Below, piece by piece: positions 55,301 to 63,906 of a stretch of 64,000 nt of DNA. Source of the stretch: Tropicibacter sp. R16_0 (GTDB taxonomy: Bacteria; Pseudomonadota; Alphaproteobacteria; Rhodobacterales; Rhodobacteraceae); contig NZ_JAGHRE010000014.1 in NCBI RefSeq assembly GCF_017743935.1, positions 32,986-96,985 on the forward strand, read 5' to 3'. Position 1 is the stretch's first letter. Every line of letters starts with the position of its first letter. The notes beneath the pieces were generated by a model that was not told the DNA's origin, made no database searches, and saw only the letters and a list, made by a program, of their open reading frames with translations. Position numbers and translations under genes: made by a program.

Positions 55301-55603
55301 CCAGTTTGGCGCTGCCGTGTCCGAAGTGAAAAGCGCATCACCCGTGAAGGGTCGAAACTTTCTCAGCGGGCCACGGACAACTTTATCGAAACGCTTTTCG
55401 TCGCTGATCTCGGACACGAGGTCGACACCGGAAACAACCACGACCGGCGAGCCCATAAAGTCCAACCAGTAGATCGGACCAAGCTCCTCGGCCAAGGACA
55501 TCATACTTTGAACCGGAATATTTCCATCCACTGCAAACAGATTTCCAAAGACCGGCATTGTCTTTGGCTGCGGAATTGATGCAAGTTTTTTGTGCGAAGC
55601 CAC
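52394..55603 (-). CDS. Self-sufficient cytochrome P450/P450 reductase, CYP102 (BM3) type
   Basis: 1069 aa from GTG 55603, 6 bases after AGGAGGAAC. P450 part: Phe92 in GDALFTS (equivalent to BM3 Phe87), I-helix AGHETTSG (268-275), ExxR at 327-330 (EALR), heme Cys409 in PFGNGQRACIGRQF. Linker near 465-490, FMN domain from LYGSNLGATEGF (497 on), then FAD and NADPH domains (RYYSISSSP, MIGPGTGLAPFRGF, DVWAG end). CYP102 enzymes hydroxylate fatty acids at omega-1 to omega-3 with NADPH. It lies 67 bases upstream of the PhaE-like gene on the same strand, so one operon with the PHA genes is likely. Confidence 0.9.
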   Translation of the reverse strand: MASHKKLASIPQPKTMPVFGNLFAVDGNIPVQSMMSLAEELGPIYWLDFMGSPVVVVSGVDLVSEISDEKRFDKVVRGPLRKFRPFTGDALFTSDTAAPNWAKAHNILMPTFSQKSMSDYLPMMYDIALQLMVKWERLNSDDEIDVARDMVALTLDTIGLCGFDYRFNSFYRENFHPFIDALSRSMVTAKLQRGLPLESAVMRKQLKQFPKDVEYMNNLVDAIIRERRQTGGNQNDLLNFMLRGKDKHTGEGLSDENIRYQINTFLIAGHETTSGLLSFTLALLLSHRDVLARAQAEVDEVLGRTIDEMPTMKQIAQMKYVRAILLEALRLWPTAPTYLTAPLQDEVLGGQYEIPEGTSVMVLVPSVHRDKAYWGDNPDAFDPENFMGDAEAKRHPDAYKPFGNGQRACIGRQFAIQEAILVLGMILQRFELYDHTNYALEVAETLSIKPKDFAMRVKLRDGVIRGTTEKPVEDETADDIPAAARHPSHGTPLTVLYGSNLGATEGFAKELARSGEFNGFDVSVLTLDEAVENVPTKGTVVLASSSYNGGAPDNATKFMAWLETLEPGALDGVTYAMLGCGNSDWAATFQAVPRKIDARFQELGASRLIDTAELDAKDDIDSQFEEWSGALWQPVGDDAGLSIDFSESPDEPPLYSVKVTKSVTGNPVANTVGAVDMVVTKNTELQGVVTEGEQRSTRHIEVSVPDGISYRPGDHLCVVPKNRPDVVKRMLSRFDLEEDTYIKVDSRSEMRGPFPSGSTFSIKHLAESVGELQAVATRRDIKTLAKYTRCPHTQAALTRLSAAAQGDEDPYRDEVADKRKSVLDLLEEFPACELPLAVFLEIIPFISPRYYSISSSPNATPGKCSITVGVLRGPARSGNGIYEGISSNHLADSSIGENVLAIFREPSSDFRIPEDPNTPVIMIGPGTGLAPFRGFLQERSWRKEQGVEQSAAMLFFGCRHPEQDFYYRSELEQYAQKGLVELHTAFSRHGDVKTYVQDVLRSQGKRVWELIEQGAKIFVCGDGARMEPDVRAALVDLHHEKTRGSKEASEAWIDEMTSSERYVLDVWAG

Positions 55604-56024
55604 GATAGTTCCTCCTGGGACACAGAGGTCGCGACTGTGCCCACTTGCCGTCAAAGCTAAGACGTTGCCACCTATGCCAGAAGTCGAAATTTTTCGCTGA
55701 ATATCGAAAGGACGAATGAGGGCTTTCTGATCGCGAGCACTCGCTTAGGTTTTGCCCCAAGGCGACTCCATCGAACTCAGCGCCGCCGCTTTGCCGTGCG
55801 ATAACCTCAAAGATCCCGATGGCGCGCTCTGTCGATTGAAGAGTGTGCAGGGCATGGGCTCAAATTCAGAAATGCTGAGCGACTGTCACGCATTTCCCGC
55901 CTCACAACTTGGCGCGCGCGAGCCTCTCCCTTGTCGTCATATCGAGCATCAGATGCTGACCGTGAAATAGATGCCTTGACCTGCAGGATAGAATGGTGGC
56001 CCGTCGCGCCCGAAACAGCCTCGG
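55604..56024. other. Intergenic stretch without a supported gene
   Basis: 421 bases upstream of the P450 gene and downstream of ohrR. No convincing frame or hairpin; should hold the P450 operon promoter. Confidence 0.35.
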
Positions 56025-56471
56025 CTACGGAGATGAAACAGCTGCACGCAGGCGTTCCGTCAGGTTGGAAATCTGATCGCGAAGCGCTGCGATATCCGTA
56101 TCATCCCGGTCGACGGCACGGGTGACGCAAAGACCTATGTCATGCGCCCTGCCCTCAAGATGCTTACCCTTTTCTGTCAGTGTCACCTCAACACGGCGTT
56201 CATCTTGAACGCAACGACGGCGTTGAACCAGGCTCGCGACCTCCATCCTCTTCAACAACGGGGTAAGTGTGTTGGTTTCCAGCGACAGAGCTTTTCCCAG
56301 TTCACCAACGGTCTGGTTGTCACGTTCCCAGAGCGCAAGGAGCACCAGATATTGCGGGTAGGTAAGCCCGAATTCGGCCAGCACCGGTCGATAGAGACGT
56401 CCCATAGCGCTATTCAGCGAATAAATCGCAAAACAGAACTGCTGGTTCAGAGGTAAAGCATGTTTTGTCAT
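56025..56471 (-). CDS. ohrR: OhrR-type organic hydroperoxide-sensing MarR regulator
   Basis: 148 aa from ATG 56471. The sensing Cys is Cys13 in QQFCFAIYSLNSAM, the OhrR position. Winged helix: QTVGELGKALSLETNTLTPLLKRMEVASLVQRRRCVQDERRVEVTLTEKG. Oxidation of the Cys releases DNA and induces the divergent ohr gene 111 bases away. A second Cys later (GLCVTRAV) could form a disulfide, as in two-Cys OhrR. Confidence 0.9.
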   Translation of the reverse strand: MTKHALPLNQQFCFAIYSLNSAMGRLYRPVLAEFGLTYPQYLVLLALWERDNQTVGELGKALSLETNTLTPLLKRMEVASLVQRRRCVQDERRVEVTLTEKGKHLEGRAHDIGLCVTRAVDRDDTDIAALRDQISNLTERLRAAVSSP

Positions 56472-56514
56472 CCCACCACCATACATAGATCGCGCACGAC
56501 ACTATCGCAAGCGG

Positions 56515-56568
56515 TTGACAATCAATTGAGCGTGCATAAATATCGCCTGCGATATAATCGTAGACGAT
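56515..56568 (+). promoter_or_regulatory. ohr promoter with two palindromic OhrR sites
   Basis: TTGACA at 56515-56520 is a good -35 with an AT-rich -10 (TAAATA) about 16 bases on. Overlapping and following it are two tandem palindromes, TATCGC-CT-GCGATA (56541-56554) and ATCGT-AG-ACGAT (56557-56568), likely OhrR operators. Confidence 0.6.
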
Positions 56569-56582
56569 AAAAGGAATTCTCA

Positions 56583-57011
56583 ATGTCTGTCTCCCCGATT
56601 TACACCGCCCATGGATCCGCAACCGGTGGGCGCGATGGTACAGCCAAAGTTGCCGGCACCGACCTGGTGTTAAACCTCGCTCCGCCGACCGAAATGGGCG
56701 GCAACGGTAAGGGCTACAACCCAGAGCAATTGTTCGCTGCAGGGTATTCCGCCTGCTACATCGGTGCGATGAAATTCGCGACCACCCAGGACGCAAGCCT
56801 GCCGAAGGTGCCCGGCGACGTAGAGGTCGAAACCGCTGTCGGCATTGGACCGCGCGACGCGGGAGGCTTTGGCCTGAAGGTCACGCTTGCCGTTTCGCTG
56901 CCCGGTGTCGACAAGGAAGCTGCCGAGCGTCTGACTGAAGCCGCTCACCAGCTATGCCCCTATTCCAATTCGATTCGTGGAAATGTCGAGGTGACGACAG
57001 AAATCCGGTGA
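56583..57011 (+). CDS. ohr: Organic hydroperoxide reductase Ohr (OsmC family)
   Basis: 142 aa. Catalytic cysteines Cys58 (GYSACYIGAMKF) and Cys125 (HQLCPYSNSIRGNVEV), with Arg17 and Glu48 (NPEQLF) placed as in Ohr. Reduces organic hydroperoxides, including lipid peroxides, with lipoyl-protein electrons. AAAAGGAATTCTCA precedes the start. Divergent from its regulator ohrR. Confidence 0.95.
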   Translation: MSVSPIYTAHGSATGGRDGTAKVAGTDLVLNLAPPTEMGGNGKGYNPEQLFAAGYSACYIGAMKFATTQDASLPKVPGDVEVETAVGIGPRDAGGFGLKVTLAVSLPGVDKEAAERLTEAAHQLCPYSNSIRGNVEVTTEIR

Positions 57012-57054
57012 CCACAGACGGTTGTAAACCGCTGTGAACGAAACGCCCTTCAAG

Positions 57055-57085
57055 GTTCGGCCGCCACATTGCAGTGCGGCCGAAC
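57055..57085. terminator. Terminator-like hairpin between ohr and dctM
   Basis: GTTCGGCCGC and GCGGCCGAAC pair perfectly over 10 bp around an 11-base loop, in the gap between convergent genes. TTGTTGG follows on the plus strand. Confidence 0.6.
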
Positions 57086-57161
57086 TTGTTGGTGCGAGCC
57101 CCGTTGTGGCTCGACCACTCCGAAGACGGCCCAGGCTGGAATCAGCGTCAGTCAAATTGAC

Positions 57162-58424
57162 CTATGGCTGCACTAGCAGGAGCGAAAGCTGCGGCAGGAA
57201 TGTGACCAGCATCAGCACAGCGACCATGATCGCGATGAATGGCAGAACCGAGAAGCAGATGTCTCGGAACCGTTCCCGGAAAGCGGTCATGGCGACCAAC
57301 AGGTTCAGCCCGACCGGTGGTGTCAGTAGACCAATTTCCAGGTTGATGACCATGATGATGCCAAAGTGCACAGGGTTGATGCCGAAGCTCTGTGCCGCGA
57401 CAAACAGGATCGGCCCCAGAAGAAGGATGGCCGAGACCACGTCGATCAGGCAACCAATGATCAGAAGCGCTGCGTTGACCGCCAGAAGGAATGCAATCTT
57501 TGAACTGACCGCCCCATGCAGCCATCCCGCGAAATCCTGGGGAATGCCTTCGATCGCGAGGAGCGTCTTGATCGATAGGGCGACGGCGACAATTGGGAAT
57601 AGTGTGCCCAGCATCTGCGCGGTTTGTAGCCCGACTGCAAAGAAATCTCTTGGCCCCAGCTCGCGATGAATGAAAAGCTCGACCAGCATGGCGTAGCCGA
57701 CCGAAACTGCCGCCGCCTCCGTTGGTGAGAAATAGCCCGAGTAGATACCGCCCAAAAGGATGACCGGTAGCATCATCGACCAGATGCCTTCTCTCAGAGC
57801 CTTGATCAGGCGGCCAGGCGAAAACGGTGCACGCGGGACGTGGCGGTTGGAAACCACGCTGTAGAGACCCAGCACCAACGTTAGCAAAATACCCGGAATC
57901 AAACCTGCAAGGAACAGATCGACGATCGAGGTTTCGGTCACGACGCCATAGATGATCAGTGGGATAGAAGGTGGGATGATTATTCCCAGCGTGCCGGCGG
58001 AGGTGACTGACCCCAGAGCAAAGCTTTTTGGATATCCTGCCTCTTTGAGAGCCGGGTACATGATCGCACCGACGGCGAGAAGCGTTGCCGGCGAGGAACC
58101 AGAAATGGCCGAGAACAGTGCACAGCTCAGGATGGCGGCAAAGCCCAGCCCGCCAGGCATCCATTCCGTCAGGGCGCGCACGATTTCGATCAGCTTGGCG
58201 GCAATCGAGCCGCGCGACATCAACGCGCCCGCGATGATAAACATCGGAATAGCCAATAGCACCGAGTTGTCCATGGCCGTCCAGATGTCCTGGATCAGAT
58301 AGACAATAAAACCGTCGCCCCAAACCAAGTGTACATAGGCCGTTGCCGTCAGCAGGATCAGAATGACGCTTTGTCTGAGGACGAGAAGCGTCGCAAATAG
58401 GGCCAATAGACCGAGTGTTTCCAT
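57162..58424 (-). CDS. dctM: TRAP transporter large permease (DctM type)
   Basis: 420 aa with about 11-12 membrane helices. AIPMFIIAGALMSRGSIAAKLIE, ALFSAISGSSPATLLAVGAIMYPALKEAGY, GTLGIIIPPSIPLIIYG and EIGLLTPPVGLNLLV are family signatures. Three bases after the small permease stop. Carries the substrate, usually an organic acid, with a sodium gradient. Confidence 0.95.
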   Translation of the reverse strand: METLGLLALFATLLVLRQSVILILLTATAYVHLVWGDGFIVYLIQDIWTAMDNSVLLAIPMFIIAGALMSRGSIAAKLIEIVRALTEWMPGGLGFAAILSCALFSAISGSSPATLLAVGAIMYPALKEAGYPKSFALGSVTSAGTLGIIIPPSIPLIIYGVVTETSIVDLFLAGLIPGILLTLVLGLYSVVSNRHVPRAPFSPGRLIKALREGIWSMMLPVILLGGIYSGYFSPTEAAAVSVGYAMLVELFIHRELGPRDFFAVGLQTAQMLGTLFPIVAVALSIKTLLAIEGIPQDFAGWLHGAVSSKIAFLLAVNAALLIIGCLIDVVSAILLLGPILFVAAQSFGINPVHFGIIMVINLEIGLLTPPVGLNLLVAMTAFRERFRDICFSVLPFIAIMVAVLMLVTFLPQLSLLLVQP

Positions 58425-58427
58425 GAT

Positions 58428-58907
58428 TCAGCCCTCGCCTGCATGTTCTGGCTTAACGCCTGGGATCAAAAAGAAAGTCAGATGCCGAAACGCCGCGGTC
58501 CCAAAGGCATATGGAAAGACTAACTGTATCGGCCAAAGCGGAATGCCGATCACCTCGGCCTTGTCTTCAAATTCAATCGATTCACCGACAAAGATGATCG
58601 CGTAATAGCACAAGCCCATGAACAGCAGGCCGGACACAAGATCACCGACCCGGTCTACCCATAGCCAAGGCAGAATCTTGTCGGCAAAATTGGCCCGCAA
58701 GTGGGCATTATTGCCCACCGCGATGGTCAAGCCGAGGATGCCCGCGACAATCGCCCCGAACACAGCGATCTTCTGTGCGCCCCAGATCGATTGCGATAGG
58801 AACTCACGGGCAAAGACATCGGCCAGAAGCAGCCCGCAGGTGACCGCATATGCGATCACCGCGATCAGACCTTCAAGCCGCAGGAGGGATTTTAGAATGG
58901 TTTTCAT
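58428..58907 (-). CDS. dctQ: TRAP transporter small permease (DctQ type)
   Basis: 159 aa with four membrane helices; WGAQKIAVFGAIVAGILGLTIAVGNNAHLRANFAD is the DctQ core, and the last helix WPIQLVFPYAFGTAAFRHLTFF matches too. GGAGAG lies upstream. Same operon as the binding protein before it. Confidence 0.9.
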   Translation of the reverse strand: MKTILKSLLRLEGLIAVIAYAVTCGLLLADVFAREFLSQSIWGAQKIAVFGAIVAGILGLTIAVGNNAHLRANFADKILPWLWVDRVGDLVSGLLFMGLCYYAIIFVGESIEFEDKAEVIGIPLWPIQLVFPYAFGTAAFRHLTFFLIPGVKPEHAGEG

Positions 58908-58933
58908 AGCAACTCTCCACGGCTCGAGCAGCG

Positions 58934-59929
58934 TCAGGAACCGCAGGCAGTTTTGGCTGCGGACAGGGCGTCGACCAAGGTTTCTGCATTTCCGCCAGCT
59001 TCGGCGGCGACGGCGGCCGGGACGTCAGCCGCGGCGGCTTTCCAGGCGGCCAGTTCTTCTTCGCTAAGGTAGTGCACAGGGATACCTGCATCTTCGATCT
59101 GGCCCAAAAGCGCCTTTTCGGCGCCCAAGATAATGTCGGTCAACTGCGGACCCGCACCGCTGAACACCGCGCTCAGCCATTGCTGTTCCTGCGCGGAGAG
59201 CTTGCTCCAAACACGCTTGGAAACGGCGACGGTGCCGATCAAGCGCGAATGATTGGTGACGATTACGTTGGGGGCTACCTTGTGGGTGCCGATAGCGATG
59301 CCGAACACGGTCGGGAACACCGCAGCATCTACCGAGCCGGTTTGCAGCGCAGGAATGGCATCGGTGGTGCCCATCGGAACGCCTGAGGCGCCGATGGCAT
59401 TGGTCAGCGCCACGTCGGCGATCGTGGGTGCGATACGCACCTTCTTGCCGTTCAGATCAGAAGGAACTTTGACCGGGTCCTTGGAAAACAGAACATTGTG
59501 GCCAACTTCCATCCAGGTCAATGGAACGACACCAGCGCTGTCCATCATCTCGCCCAGAACCTCGGCCATGTGCTGATGCGCAACACAGCTGCCTTGCTCG
59601 GTGCTTTCAAACAGATAAGGCGATGACGGAATCGCCAGCTCTTCCGAAATCAAGGTCAACGGCGCGTTGGACACGAATGCAATGTCCAGACGGCCCTTCA
59701 TAGTTTGGCGAAGGATCGTTTGCTCGTCACCCGCCTGCGCATCGAACAGCAACTCGATCTTCAACTCACCGCCCGAAACTTCCTCGACCTTGGCGGCAAC
59801 CGCTGTCCCCCATTTTCCCCAGGGCGAACCGCTCGGTGCAACTGCCGCCATTTTCAGGACGGTTTCAGCGCTGGCCGCCAGTGGCGACAGCGCAATTCCC
59901 GCTGCAAGGGTAAGGCTTTTGAATTTCAT
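58934..59929 (-). CDS. dctP: TRAP transporter substrate-binding protein (DctP type)
   Basis: 331 aa from ATG 59929 (GGAAA 9 bases upstream). MKFKSLTLAAGIALSPLAASAE is a Sec signal cut after ASA. LKMAAVAPSGSPWGKW and KGRLDIAFVSNAP are the ligand-lobe pattern. PVKVPSDLNGKKVRIAPTIADVALTNAIGASGVPMGTTDAIPALQTGSVDA carries the Arg that usually binds a carboxylate. Ligand unknown. Confidence 0.9.
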   Translation of the reverse strand: MKFKSLTLAAGIALSPLAASAETVLKMAAVAPSGSPWGKWGTAVAAKVEEVSGGELKIELLFDAQAGDEQTILRQTMKGRLDIAFVSNAPLTLISEELAIPSSPYLFESTEQGSCVAHQHMAEVLGEMMDSAGVVPLTWMEVGHNVLFSKDPVKVPSDLNGKKVRIAPTIADVALTNAIGASGVPMGTTDAIPALQTGSVDAAVFPTVFGIAIGTHKVAPNVIVTNHSRLIGTVAVSKRVWSKLSAQEQQWLSAVFSGAGPQLTDIILGAEKALLGQIEDAGIPVHYLSEEELAAWKAAAADVPAAVAAEAGGNAETLVDALSAAKTACGS

Positions 59930-60637
59930 GGCGTTCATTTTCCACGAAGAGGTAGGAGTGAAGTGGGTCATCGCGCGTGTCCTTTTGTCGATCTAGTCCT
60001 GGCCAAAATCCGCATTACGCAGTGCCTTCAGGCAGTTTCGGCAATCGACACCCCCTAATGAAATGCAAAAATACGCTGGACTATCTAAAACCTCGATTGC
60101 GTTCTCTGCCTCGCGCGACCAGCAAAAAGCCGTCATTCGCGTCCAAGCTGCAACGTCGTCGAATGCATCTTGTTTGTCGAATTCTGTTGCGATCTGTCAG
60201 GAACAGGAAACTGTTTAAGGGATTGCAGAGGAAACAAGCTGCCAGTTTTACGCATTGTTTGCGGTCGGTGATCCAACATTTTCGGCTTTGAAAGACGGCT
60301 TTCTCATCGTGCCGCTAAGGGGGGACGACGAACCCGCTGCCTCCACCAAGATGACACCGTACCGGGGACGACTTACCCAAGTCTCCCATGTATGCGCCTA
60401 GCAGCGTAATATGCACATGACGTGTACCTGCCTCCAAGCGCCTAGAGGGATCAATGCGATTGCCCACCCAGCTTCGAGCGCATCGTCACCGCCTCAAGGT
60501 TACCAAAAGTATACTAGTTGATAGATCACTCTTGCGAGATGTAGGTAACCACTAAAGGCACCCTTCCTCCGGGTGTCAAAAACCCGAAGCTCTGCCGAAA
60601 ACCTTGACGACAAGCCAAAGAGAGGACTTCCCCCAAA
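59930..60637. other. Long divergent intergenic region
   Basis: 708 bases between the TRAP operon and the molybdenum hydroxylase operon, both reading away from it. No gene longer than chance or family match found; should hold both promoters. Base composition is somewhat richer in A/T around 60050-60300. Confidence 0.4.
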
Positions 60638-61096
60638 ATGACGGACCTGACCATTAACGGAAAGGACGTGTCGCTCGAAGTGCCGGGCGATACACCTTTG
60701 CTCTGGGCGCTTCGCGACGACTTGCGCCTGACCGGAACGAAATTTGGCTGCGGCGTCGCCCAATGCGGCGCCTGCACCGTCATCGTCGACGGCATGCCCG
60801 CACGGTCTTGCATCACCCCAGTCGAAGACCTTGAAGGCTCAGACGTGACTACGATCGAAGCGCTGGAAGGCCCCGAGGCCGATGCGGTGCGCAGGGCCTG
60901 GGTCGAATTGGACGTGCCACAGTGCGGCTACTGCCAGTCCGGACAGATCATCTCTGCCGCCACGCTTCTAACCGAGATCCCAAACCCGACGGATGAGGAT
61001 ATCGACTTTGCGATGGCTGGGAACGCATGCCGTTGCGCCACCTATGTGCGCATCCGCAAGGCGATCCATCAAGCCGCCAAGATGCTGGAGACCTGA
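60638..61096 (+). CDS. [2Fe-2S] subunit of a molybdenum hydroxylase (IorA type)
   Basis: 152 aa. N-terminal plant-type cluster in GCGVAQCGACTVIVDGMPARSC and C-terminal four-Cys cluster in PQCGYCQSGQII and NACRCATYVRIR. Transfers electrons from the molybdopterin subunit encoded 3 bases downstream. AGAGAGGAC precedes the start. Family is isoquinoline 1-oxidoreductase alpha/xanthine dehydrogenase small subunit. Confidence 0.95.
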   Translation: MTDLTINGKDVSLEVPGDTPLLWALRDDLRLTGTKFGCGVAQCGACTVIVDGMPARSCITPVEDLEGSDVTTIEALEGPEADAVRRAWVELDVPQCGYCQSGQIISAATLLTEIPNPTDEDIDFAMAGNACRCATYVRIRKAIHQAAKMLET

Positions 61097-61099
61097 TTC

Positions 61100-63247
61100 A
61101 TGACCGAATTCTCCCCTACCCGCCGCGGTTTTCTTGCCGGTGGCGCTGCGCTGATCATCGGAGCGCATTTGCCAATGGGCAACAAGATGGCCGCAAAAGC
61201 TGCGACCGGCCCGGTTGATCTGAATGCCTTTGTCCGCATCGGCGAGGACAACACGGTCACCGTGATCGTCAAACACATCGAATTCGGCCAAGGCCCTTTC
61301 ACGGGCTTCGCCACGTTGGTTGCCGAAGAGCTGGACGCCGACTGGTCGCAGATGCGTGCCGAACATGCGCCCGCCGACACTGTAACTTATCAGAACTTTG
61401 CATTCGGCATTCAGGGCACCGGCGCGTCAACAGCCGTGCGCAACGCCTTTACCCAGATGCGCCAGGCGGGCGCCGCCGCCCGCGCCATGCTGGTTGATGC
61501 GGCTGCCCGCGAATGGGGTGTTTCGGTTGATGAGATCACCGTCGCAAACGGCGTGATCAGCCACACCGGCAGCGGCAAGACCGCGCAATTCGGTGAACTG
61601 GTCGCAGCGGCCAGCGAAAGTACACCACCTGCCGAACCCAAACTGAAAGACCCAGTTGAGTTCAAACTGATCGGCAAGGAAGAAGTCCGTCGCCTCGACA
61701 GCGCCATCAAGACCACGGGCGAAGCCCAGTTCACATTGGATGTCTATCGCGACAACATGCTGACAGTCGTCGTGGCCCACTCACCTTGGATCAACGGCAA
61801 GGTCGCATCGGTTGACAGCTCGGCCGCGCTGGCCGTGCAGGGCGTTGAAAAAGTAGCACAAATCCCGACCGGTGTCGCTGTATATGCCAGAAACACATAT
61901 GCAGCCCTCAAAGGGCGCGATGCACTGCAGATCGAATGGGATCTGAGCGAGGCTGAAATGCGTTCGGCTGACGATCAGATGGAAGAGGTCGCCGTAGCTG
62001 CACGAGATGGTGAAGGCGTCGTGGCCGAAACCTATGGTGACCTGAACGCAGCATTCGATAGCGCCGCGCAGGTGATCGAGGCCGAATACCGGTTGCCTTT
62101 CCTAGCCCATGCACCGCTCGAAGCCTTGGACGGCGTGATTGAAAACCGCGGCGATGCGGCTGAAATCTGGATGGGAAGCCAGATGCAGACCGTCGACCAG
62201 ATGGTCACCTCTGACATCCTGGGCATTCCGTTGGAAAATGTTGCGATCAACACCCTGCTTGGAGGCGGCAGCTTTGGTCGCCGCGCACAGTACGATTCGC
62301 AATTCGCGCAGGAACTGGCACAGGTTGCCAAGGCCGGGGGTAAAGGCACCTTTAAGCTGGTCTGGACCCGCAGCGATGACATCCAGGGCGGATATTACCG
62401 ACCGCTGGCCGTTCACCGCCACCGTGCCGCGCTGGACGAAACCGGCCGCATCATCGGATGGGATAACAAATTCGCCACCGAAAGCATCATGGGCGGCTCG
62501 GCCTTTGAAGCGGTAATCCAGAACGGCGTTGACCCGTTCTCGATCGAGGGCTCGATCCACAAGCCCTATGATTTCGGCGCGTTCCAGGCCCGCTGGGTCC
62601 GCACCGACAGCAAGGTGCCGCATCTGTGGTGGCGCTCGGTCGGCCATTCGCACACTGCCTTTGCGAACGAAGTGTTCCTGGACGAGGTGCTGCAGGGCCA
62701 GGGCAAGGACCCGATTCAGGGTCGTCTGGAGCTGCTCGGCGACAAATCCCCACGCGACCGCCGGGTGCTGGAGCGCGTGGCCGAGATGGCGAACTGGAGG
62801 GGTGTGCAAGGCGCCGACGGCAAGGCATATGGCGTTGCGCTGCATCCCAGCTATGACGCGCATTTCGCCTATATCGCCGAGGTCTCCGAGGTCGACGGCG
62901 AACCCCGCGTGCACAAGGTCTGGGTCGCTGCCGATGTGGGCATTGCGGTCAACCCGGATGTGGTAAAGGCGCAGATCGAAGGCGGGCTGGGCTATGGCCT
63001 CAGCGCAGCGCTGTTCAACGAGATCACCTTTGCCGAGGATGGCCGCATTGAGCAGGAAAACTTTGACACCTATCGCCTGCTGCGGATCAACGAAATGCCC
63101 GAGGTCGAAATTGATCTTGCGGTGAACACCGAAAAGCCCGGCGGCATTGGTGAGGCTGGTACCCCGCCCATCGCCCCCGCCGTCAGCAACGCCTGGCGTA
63201 TCCTTAAGGGTGAGCCCGTCCGCCGCCTGCCGCTTGTGCGCGTTTGA
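61100..63247 (+). CDS. Molybdopterin subunit of isoquinoline 1-oxidoreductase/xanthine-dehydrogenase family (IorB type)
   Basis: 715 aa. The N-terminus PTRRGFLAGGAALIIGAHLP is a Tat signal, so the enzyme is periplasmic. LLGGGSFGRRAQYDSQFAQELAQVA binds the molybdopterin cytosine dinucleotide, and GIGEAGTPPIAPAVSNA near the C-terminus carries the catalytic Glu. No FAD subunit is encoded nearby, consistent with electron transfer to a cytochrome. Hydroxylates an aldehyde or N-heterocycle; the substrate cannot be told. Confidence 0.9.
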   Translation: MTEFSPTRRGFLAGGAALIIGAHLPMGNKMAAKAATGPVDLNAFVRIGEDNTVTVIVKHIEFGQGPFTGFATLVAEELDADWSQMRAEHAPADTVTYQNFAFGIQGTGASTAVRNAFTQMRQAGAAARAMLVDAAAREWGVSVDEITVANGVISHTGSGKTAQFGELVAAASESTPPAEPKLKDPVEFKLIGKEEVRRLDSAIKTTGEAQFTLDVYRDNMLTVVVAHSPWINGKVASVDSSAALAVQGVEKVAQIPTGVAVYARNTYAALKGRDALQIEWDLSEAEMRSADDQMEEVAVAARDGEGVVAETYGDLNAAFDSAAQVIEAEYRLPFLAHAPLEALDGVIENRGDAAEIWMGSQMQTVDQMVTSDILGIPLENVAINTLLGGGSFGRRAQYDSQFAQELAQVAKAGGKGTFKLVWTRSDDIQGGYYRPLAVHRHRAALDETGRIIGWDNKFATESIMGGSAFEAVIQNGVDPFSIEGSIHKPYDFGAFQARWVRTDSKVPHLWWRSVGHSHTAFANEVFLDEVLQGQGKDPIQGRLELLGDKSPRDRRVLERVAEMANWRGVQGADGKAYGVALHPSYDAHFAYIAEVSEVDGEPRVHKVWVAADVGIAVNPDVVKAQIEGGLGYGLSAALFNEITFAEDGRIEQENFDTYRLLRINEMPEVEIDLAVNTEKPGGIGEAGTPPIAPAVSNAWRILKGEPVRRLPLVRV

Positions 63248-63261
63248 CAGGAGATCAAGCT

Positions 63262-63885
63262 ATGAAATTCGACATTCGTGCCACGGCGCTGACCGCTGCA
63301 ATCGCGCTGACCGGGCTGCTGCCCGGTGGCGCGGCGCAGGCCGAGGAAGTCAACGGCCTAACAACCGCCGCGAGCTTTGAAAGCATCGAATCCGAGCAAG
63401 CCCGCTCGGTCGCGATCTTCGAGGAAATGGCCAAGGTCATCACTCATGCGCGCTGCGTCAACTGCCATCCGGTCACCGGTGGCCCGCTGCAAGGCGAAAA
63501 CCAGAAACCGCACTCGCCGCCGATTCCGCGGACCGAGGACAATTTCGGTGTGGTCGCAATGCGCTGCACCACCTGTCACGGCGAGGAAAACCGCCCTTTT
63601 CTGGGTGAAACCGGCTCGGTACCCGGCAACGGTCACTGGCAACTGGCCCCGCAGAGCATGGGTTGGGTCGGCCTGACCGTGCCCGAGATCTGCGCCCAGT
63701 TGAAAGACCATGAACGCAATGGCGGTCGTACTCTGGAAGAGGTCGCGCATCACATGGGGCATGACACCTTGGTCGGCTGGGCCTGGACCCCTGGCGAAGG
63801 CCGCGAGCCAGCGCCCGGAACCTGGGAAGGATTTGCAGAACTGGCCGTAAACTGGATCGAAACCGGCGCGGCCTGCCCGGGCTGA
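63262..63885 (+). CDS. Diheme c-type cytochrome of the molybdenum hydroxylase
   Basis: 207 aa from ATG 63262 (CAGGAGATCAAGC upstream). Sec signal to about residue 27 (GGAAQAEE). Two CxxCH heme sites: CVNCH and CTTCH, with Met and His candidates for axial ligands after each. 14 bases after the molybdopterin gene. Acts as the periplasmic electron acceptor in place of an FAD subunit (inference from operon layout). Confidence 0.85.
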   Translation: MKFDIRATALTAAIALTGLLPGGAAQAEEVNGLTTAASFESIESEQARSVAIFEEMAKVITHARCVNCHPVTGGPLQGENQKPHSPPIPRTEDNFGVVAMRCTTCHGEENRPFLGETGSVPGNGHWQLAPQSMGWVGLTVPEICAQLKDHERNGGRTLEEVAHHMGHDTLVGWAWTPGEGREPAPGTWEGFAELAVNWIETGAACPG

Positions 63886-63906
63886 GGCGCGTTGATCAGG
63901 CACAAT

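Noticed and set aside
57148..58323. 391-aa minus-strand frame
   Set aside because: Lies inside dctM in another frame and has the His/Arg/Gly-rich composition of a shadow.
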